Below are positions 18,353 to 23,208 of a stretch of DNA of 23,208 nucleotides, piece after piece; within the stretch, counting starts at the first letter, position 1; every line of letters starts with the position of its first letter. Under the pieces are notes generated by a model, which was not told the DNA's origin, ran no database searches, and saw nothing but the letters and a program-made list of their open reading frames with translations. The position numbers were made by a program, and so were the translations under genes. The stretch is from Oscillospiraceae bacterium. GTDB lineage: Bacteria > Bacillota_A > Clostridia > Oscillospirales > CAG-272. The DNA is taken from assembly GCA_015063445.1 (NCBI GenBank), contig SVUD01000031.1:1-23208 (forward strand). The letters run 5' to 3'.

Positions 18353-18381
18353 TTGACCGTTATCCTATTAATCAACATAAT
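18353..18381 (+). promoter_or_regulatory. Promoter of the giant esterase gene
   Basis: TTGACC (18353-18358), 17 bases, then CATAAT (18376-18381). Its -35 is only 37 bases from that of the divergent AraC promoter, so one bound regulator could act on both. Confidence 0.6.
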
Positions 18382-18397
18382 TCTAAGGAGAAAAACA

Positions 18398-21300
18398 ATG
18401 TCTAAACTGATTAGCAAAAAAAGAATTTTTGCCATTTTAGCTATCTTCGTCGTCTTGGTTTTGGCAATGGGAATGACCATGCGAACCGATGCCGCCGAGA
18501 GTGAAGGCTCTAATGGCGTAATTGAGGTTTATCTGATGGCGGGACAGTCGAATGCCGTCGGATATGGCGAGGTATCTGAATTTACGGGTACGGATAGCCG
18601 CTTTACGAACGGATTTGACAATGTTCTATACTACGGTGAGGGAGAGCATTGGGATGGCGAAGATGATAAGCCGCCGCTCGAGTTTGTACCCACTACCGTA
18701 GGACTGGGTCAGAACCCTTCAAGAGTAGGAGCAGAGATAGGAATTGCGTCCGCGCTTGGTGACAGCGGAAAAATGAACGCTATCATCAAATGCGCTTGGG
18801 GCGGAACAAGTATTTATAACAGCACGGCGGAAACGTCTCTCAAGCGCGGAACATGGACGTCTCCCACGTATATAGCTAAGCACAACATCTCTACCGAAGG
18901 AAACAAGTGCGGAAGGCTGTATACTTGGTTTCTTGAAACGGTTACTCGTGGACTTGATATGCTTAAGGCGGACGGATATACTCCTGTGATCAAGGGTATA
19001 TGGTGGATGCAGGGCGAGGCTGAGACGGGTAGTGAAAAGCCGGCGGCAGCATACAACGAGCTTCTGACCACTCTTATTAACGATATGAGAGCAGATTTGA
19101 CCGATATTACCGGTATTGATCAGTCTGCGTTACCCTTCGTTATGGGTGAAATCACGAGAAATCCCACCGCTACTCAGCCCTCGCACTTAAACGTAGTGTG
19201 CCAGGCTCAGCTTGACGTAGCGGCAGCGCTTAATAACGTGTTTGTAGTTGATACTACGGGACTTGCTCAGCAGGATGCTTGGCACTATACCGCTGATTCT
19301 CAGGTTATAATAGGAGAACGATTTGTGGAAACGGTGCTTGCCGCAAGCGGAGATATTCCCACAGCGTACGGTGTCGTACCTAAAGAAAACATATATGCCG
19401 AGGACGGCGTAACAAAGCTTGCTCTCGCTATGTTCCAAAACGGCAAGTACCTTGCTTCATATTCCGATTGGAATACCGCAATGTCTGCGGCTAAGAATAT
19501 TATCACCGGTAAGGCTGAGGACGCGGCGAAGGTAGAAGTGGTTCTTATAGACAACTTCACCGCAGGTAAATATGACAACACAAGCCAGATGGGCGGAACT
19601 CTCGTTATAGATCTTAACGGTTATACCTTGACAACGGGCACAAGCGATCATATGCTTAACGGTATCGGTAAGAGATATAACACCAACAATAAAATGTGTG
19701 ATACCAACATTATTTTCGAAAACGGAAATATATCCATGAGCAAGAAGGTGCTTACGTCCTTTGGAATATGGTCGCAGTATTACGCCGCCGAAAAAACTTT
19801 CAGTTATACCTTTAACAATGTTAATTTCAGTTTTAACACCGCATCTGCGAGCGTTCTTATAGCAGGCTCGGCAAACAGTACGTCTGATACTGACGCGTCA
19901 AAGCTCATGTACGTTGATATGGAATTCAACAATTGCGTATTTGATCTTTCGACTAATGCTGCGAGCGGCGCAAATCTGTTCCGATTTGGAGAAAAGCTCG
20001 GTAACGTAATTCAAACCGTCAGAATAAACGGCGGAAGAATTATCAAGGCTACCTGCGCTAAGGGCTCGCTTTATACAATAGGCTCAAACGATACAGTCAC
20101 CTTCGGTAAGTATAACGGTCATTACACAGAGATTGAGCTTCCTTCGGGAGTAAAGCCTGCCTCTGAAAGCTTCACCGCTACCGATACGAGTGTTCTTGGC
20201 AGTCTTGTATTTGCAAAAACAGGCAGTGAAACCGTAGGCGGGGTAGAGAAGGATATATACGAGCTCACCTGTCTTAAGACGAAATACGGAGATATCCCTT
20301 CAACTCTTGCCTCTGTAGCTGATTATCCCTTCGTTCTCTTTAAGTTTAACAACGGAACTCTTGAGAGTGTGTCGGGTTACGCAAAGCTTATGGGCGTTAA
20401 TACCAACGACGGAGCTTTCCATTATGCTAAGGAATACGTGAAAACGAACGAATGGAACGCCGAGAGCGGATACGCTGGACAAAAAACAGCTGTTATATAT
20501 CAGCGCTGTGATTACACGACTCTTGCGGGAGAGGTGTATGAGAATATGGCTCAGACAAGAGGTGAGGTAACCTACGACCTTAACGGCTATAAGCTCTCTC
20601 AAAACCAAACGAAAGCAACGTCGATATTCAAGTTTGGAACAAAGCCTTGGGGAAGTGACGGTATGGCAGACGGTCATGCTGACGTGTTCCCGACTACATT
20701 TAACATCATCAACGGAAGTATAGAAATATATTCTGCTTCGGTTATGACGCTTCAGATGAGTCCAAGCGGAAGCGCCGGTTACACTATCAACGATAAAACG
20801 TATACGATAAATTATAATAACATAACGTTCAGCCTCGCAAACGGAGCGACTGCCAACAATATGTTCTTCACGTATTGGGCAGGAAAAACAAACGACAACG
20901 ATCCTACGCCTCTTGCTCCGTATTTCATCAACTTCAACGATTGCACGTTTGATCTTGAGAAAAACGTACCTGCAAAGGGCTTCAAACTCTTTAACATTGC
21001 TCCGATCGCAACTAACTATATTTGCAATACCGTAACGGTAAACGGCGGCGTTATCAAATCTAAATATTGGGACGGATACATAACTCTTTACAACAACGGA
21101 ACGTCCGGCTCAACGTGTACGTTCGGCAAATCTGCGATTACAGGCGAATACACCGCCCTCACTCTTCCGAATACGGTGGAATATCCGTCGTATCTTAACG
21201 TAATCAACGGCAAGGACGGAAAGATTCTCACACTTACACTGATTAAGACGGAGGGAATTAGAAAGACTTATATTCTCGGGGAGTCCGTCGATACAAAATA

Positions 21301-23077
21301 TTGCGTTGTTCCGCATAGATATTCGGATGCGAATGTATTTCCTTACGTGGTCATTGTTTACGACAAAAATGAAAATATAACGCAGATAGAAGGCTTCAAG
21401 CAGCTTATCGGTACCAATAACACAGGCGCGTTTAATTTCGCTAAAAACGGAATAAAGGAAAACGTATGGGATTCCGTAAGTGGATATGACGGTCAGATGA
21501 CAGCGGTTATACTCGCAAGACGCGACTATACGCTTGCGGCTAACGAATCGTTTGCGAATATTGCTCAGATAAGAGGCGAGGTAACCCTTGATCTTGACGG
21601 CTATACCTTATCTCAAGCAAGCACCGCTAATGCTAATCCTTTATTCTACGTAACCTCAAAGCCTTGGGAAACTGTATTCCCGAGCACTATCAACATCATT
21701 AACGGTAAAATGCTTACGTATAATGGCTCAATGTTTAAGTTGAATATGTGGACGGGAACGTCAACCGACGGTATGGATAAGAAATTATTCACATTCAACC
21801 TTGAAAATTTAACGTTGGGACTCTGTGAGGGCGCAACCGCAACGGATTTCCTCGTAAGCTATGGAACCAGTAAAATTGAATCCGCATGGGTTGGAAACGA
21901 AAAGATCTCGCCATACTTCTTCAATCTTAAGGATTGTGTAATAGACCTTGAAACCGTTAAGCCCACGTCAAGCATAAATATTTTTAACATCTCGACAGAC
22001 GTAGCAAACGGCAACTATATGTCTAACAATATCAACGTATATGGTTGTGAATTTAAGGCGGATTCGCTTGAAAACATTAATTTCGTTACCGAAGGAAATA
22101 ACGGCTCGAGTCTTACGTTTAACAAGGCTGATGGCGGAAATTATTCAAGCCTTACGCTTAATACTAAGGAAGCGCCGAGTATTACCTTCAACGGCGGCAA
22201 GCTTGAATTTGTTAAGATATTCGAAACTGCCGACAGCGTGACATATAGACTCAGACCGGTAGAGGTGTCCCAAATCGATTATGCTCCTAAGATGAGTATA
22301 ACCCTTGACGGCCAGCTTGTTATGAATGTATATATCCCCGCAAATTATACACAAAAGTTTACATTTAACGGTGAAACGTACGAAGACCTTAACGCTATTG
22401 CGGATAAGAAGGTAACGATTGACGGTAAGGATTATTACCGTATGACAGTAGCTCTCGGCTCTGCTGAGGCTGCGAAGGATATTAAACTCGCGGCGACTGT
22501 TACAGTAGGTGAGAATACAGCGGTGGCAACCTTCACCTTCTCGATTCCCAAGTATGCGAGAAAGGTACTCGCAAACGGAACCGACGTTGAGAAGACTCTC
22601 GCTAAGGACGTTTTAGCATACGTTAAGGCTGCGTATAGCTACTTCACCGAGTTTAATACCGCAGAAGAGATAGCAAGAGTAAGTACTCTTATTGACTCCA
22701 TCATAGGCGACTACAAGGCCGAACCCGTGTCAAGCGGTGAAACCAATACTGTATCTCCCGTGACGAGCGTAACTCTTAACCTTGACTCAAAGCCCTCTAT
22801 CCGCTTCTACGTAACCGATACGACCATTGAGTTCTTTGCAAACGGCAGAAAGCTTGACACGGTAACGGGTACGGATGAAACCTACGGCGCATACGTTGAG
22901 CTTGACGTATACGCATACGTTCTCTCGGAAACTATAACCTACGGCGAAGGCGGAAGCTATCATATCTCAGACTTCATCAAGGGCGCTGTCGGAACAGAAT
23001 ACGAGACTCTCGTTAAGGCGTTCGTTAAGTATACCGAGTCTGCTGCGGCTTACAGAAATTCCGTAGTAAGCAAATGA
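18398..23077 (+). CDS. Giant secreted SGNH/SASA-type carbohydrate esterase with repeat modules
   Basis: The 1559-residue protein starts at 18398, where AAGGAG lies 7 bases upstream; the in-frame ATG at 18323 lacks a ribosome site and lies upstream of the promoter. The signal peptide ends near residue 33. Residues 37-325 form an SASA (sialate O-acetylesterase/acetylxylan esterase) domain with GQSN and nucleophile Ser51, WWMQGEAETG, and the catalytic DAWH pair Asp293/His296. Residues 328-1290 hold three related beta-rich modules (about 328-664, 665-1004, 1005-1290) with recurring VTLDLDGYTLS-like and FNNCVFDL-like strands, suggesting a beta-helix. Residues 1295-1559 hold a degenerate pair of SITLDGQLVMNVYIP-type domains. 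No LPxTG, SLH or dockerin is seen, so surface attachment is unclear. It should remove acetyl groups from a host or plant glycan. Confidence 0.88.
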   Translation: MSKLISKKRIFAILAIFVVLVLAMGMTMRTDAAESEGSNGVIEVYLMAGQSNAVGYGEVSEFTGTDSRFTNGFDNVLYYGEGEHWDGEDDKPPLEFVPTTVGLGQNPSRVGAEIGIASALGDSGKMNAIIKCAWGGTSIYNSTAETSLKRGTWTSPTYIAKHNISTEGNKCGRLYTWFLETVTRGLDMLKADGYTPVIKGIWWMQGEAETGSEKPAAAYNELLTTLINDMRADLTDITGIDQSALPFVMGEITRNPTATQPSHLNVVCQAQLDVAAALNNVFVVDTTGLAQQDAWHYTADSQVIIGERFVETVLAASGDIPTAYGVVPKENIYAEDGVTKLALAMFQNGKYLASYSDWNTAMSAAKNIITGKAEDAAKVEVVLIDNFTAGKYDNTSQMGGTLVIDLNGYTLTTGTSDHMLNGIGKRYNTNNKMCDTNIIFENGNISMSKKVLTSFGIWSQYYAAEKTFSYTFNNVNFSFNTASASVLIAGSANSTSDTDASKLMYVDMEFNNCVFDLSTNAASGANLFRFGEKLGNVIQTVRINGGRIIKATCAKGSLYTIGSNDTVTFGKYNGHYTEIELPSGVKPASESFTATDTSVLGSLVFAKTGSETVGGVEKDIYELTCLKTKYGDIPSTLASVADYPFVLFKFNNGTLESVSGYAKLMGVNTNDGAFHYAKEYVKTNEWNAESGYAGQKTAVIYQRCDYTTLAGEVYENMAQTRGEVTYDLNGYKLSQNQTKATSIFKFGTKPWGSDGMADGHADVFPTTFNIINGSIEIYSASVMTLQMSPSGSAGYTINDKTYTINYNNITFSLANGATANNMFFTYWAGKTNDNDPTPLAPYFINFNDCTFDLEKNVPAKGFKLFNIAPIATNYICNTVTVNGGVIKSKYWDGYITLYNNGTSGSTCTFGKSAITGEYTALTLPNTVEYPSYLNVINGKDGKILTLTLIKTEGIRKTYILGESVDTKYCVVPHRYSDANVFPYVVIVYDKNENITQIEGFKQLIGTNNTGAFNFAKNGIKENVWDSVSGYDGQMTAVILARRDYTLAANESFANIAQIRGEVTLDLDGYTLSQASTANANPLFYVTSKPWETVFPSTINIINGKMLTYNGSMFKLNMWTGTSTDGMDKKLFTFNLENLTLGLCEGATATDFLVSYGTSKIESAWVGNEKISPYFFNLKDCVIDLETVKPTSSINIFNISTDVANGNYMSNNINVYGCEFKADSLENINFVTEGNNGSSLTFNKADGGNYSSLTLNTKEAPSITFNGGKLEFVKIFETADSVTYRLRPVEVSQIDYAPKMSITLDGQLVMNVYIPANYTQKFTFNGETYEDLNAIADKKVTIDGKDYYRMTVALGSAEAAKDIKLAATVTVGENTAVATFTFSIPKYARKVLANGTDVEKTLAKDVLAYVKAAYSYFTEFNTAEEIARVSTLIDSIIGDYKAEPVSSGETNTVSPVTSVTLNLDSKPSIRFYVTDTTIEFFANGRKLDTVTGTDETYGAYVELDVYAYVLSETITYGEGGSYHISDFIKGAVGTEYETLVKAFVKYTESAAAYRNSVVSK
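19380..22279 (+). repeat. Three diverged protein-level modules inside the esterase
   Basis: Modules 2 and 3 (from 20390 and 21410) both open with TNDGAFHYAKE-like / TNNTGAFNFAKN-like words. Both continue with GYxGQxTAVI and RGEVTxDLxGY, and run into FNIINGS / INIINGK. Module 1 shares VIDLNGYTL and FNNCVFDL. This is a protein-level duplication; the DNA has diverged. Confidence 0.75.
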
Positions 23078-23091
23078 GGAGGTAAATGTTA

Positions 23092-23208
23092 ATGAAAAAA
23101 TATATTAACCCTGAAGTTGAGGTTGTGGAACTTAAGGCTTCGGATATTATTACAACTTCTCCGGGTACTGAGACTCCTTGGTACGAGGAAAGTGATGGAG
23201 TATGGGAT
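23092..23208 (+). CDS. Tiny protein of unknown function, partial
   Basis: The frame opens at an ATG at 23092 and runs off the window after 39 residues. It begins MKKYINPEVEVVELKASDI, then ITTSPGTETPWYEESDGVWD, with no signal peptide or membrane helix. GAGGAGGT (23076-23083) overlaps the esterase stop and sits 9 bases from this ATG. An in-frame ATG at 23086 is too close to that site. The very short distance implies translation coupled to the giant esterase. Short acidic proteins with a KKYxxPEVEVxxL opening and a TTSP-like turn are, in my recollection, common in gut Clostridia, but I know of no function. Peptide precursor, secretion partner or anchoring factor are all open. Confidence 0.75.
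   Translation, partial: MKKYINPEVEVVELKASDIITTSPGTETPWYEESDGVWD

Noticed and set aside
18323..18397. Longer esterase start at 18323
   Set aside because: No ribosome site, lies upstream of the likely promoter, and would place a second hydrophobic stretch before a normal signal peptide.

Overview
The window reads as a chromosomal segment of an anaerobic, probably gut- or rumen-dwelling member of the Clostridia (Bacillota). The basis is the strong AAGGAG-type Shine-Dalgarno sequences, consensus TTGACA/TATAAT promoters, short intrinsic terminators, AGA/ATA-rich codon use, archaeal-type ProS, SdpR/SdpI homologues and a giant secreted repeat protein. This placement is an inference; no rRNA or tRNA gene is present, and I cannot name a genus.

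Layout, left to right. (1) Positions 1-721 (minus) are visibly more AT-rich than the rest. They hold a partial alpha-helical repeat protein preceded, 16 bases upstream, by what looks like the tail end of a lost gene; together they resemble an orphan toxin-tail/immunity cassette. (2) 1010-5180 (minus) is a complete potABCD polyamine ABC-transporter operon with 4-base overlaps, its own promoter and terminator, and a PotD carrying an unusual C-terminal membrane segment. (3) 5509-6162 (minus) encodes a small M50 site-2-type membrane metalloprotease. (4) 6264-9493 (plus) is a compact four-gene operon: an SdpR-like ArsR repressor, an SdpI-like membrane protein fused to a PH-like domain, an ABC ATPase and an ABC-2 permease. 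It is driven by a consensus promoter with tandem A-tract repeats upstream and an inverted repeat over the start site. (5) 9497-11794 (minus) holds prolyl-tRNA synthetase and a biotin-ligase-fold protein that lacks the canonical catalytic residues. (6) 12059-17266 (plus) holds a PF12897-type aspartate aminotransferase, an unassigned three-TM protein with a large outer domain, and NAD-dependent DNA ligase. (7) 17397-23208 is a divergent accessory locus: an AraC regulator (minus) facing a 1559-residue secreted SGNH/SASA esterase with repeated modules (plus), followed by a tiny protein that runs off the window.

The two regions most likely to hold something under-described are the SdpR-SdpI/PH-ABC operon, which looks like a self-contained sense-and-protect module with no visible toxin gene, and the AraC/giant esterase/mini-protein locus. 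The rest is mainly housekeeping. All start sites, promoters and terminators were read by eye; no database search was made.
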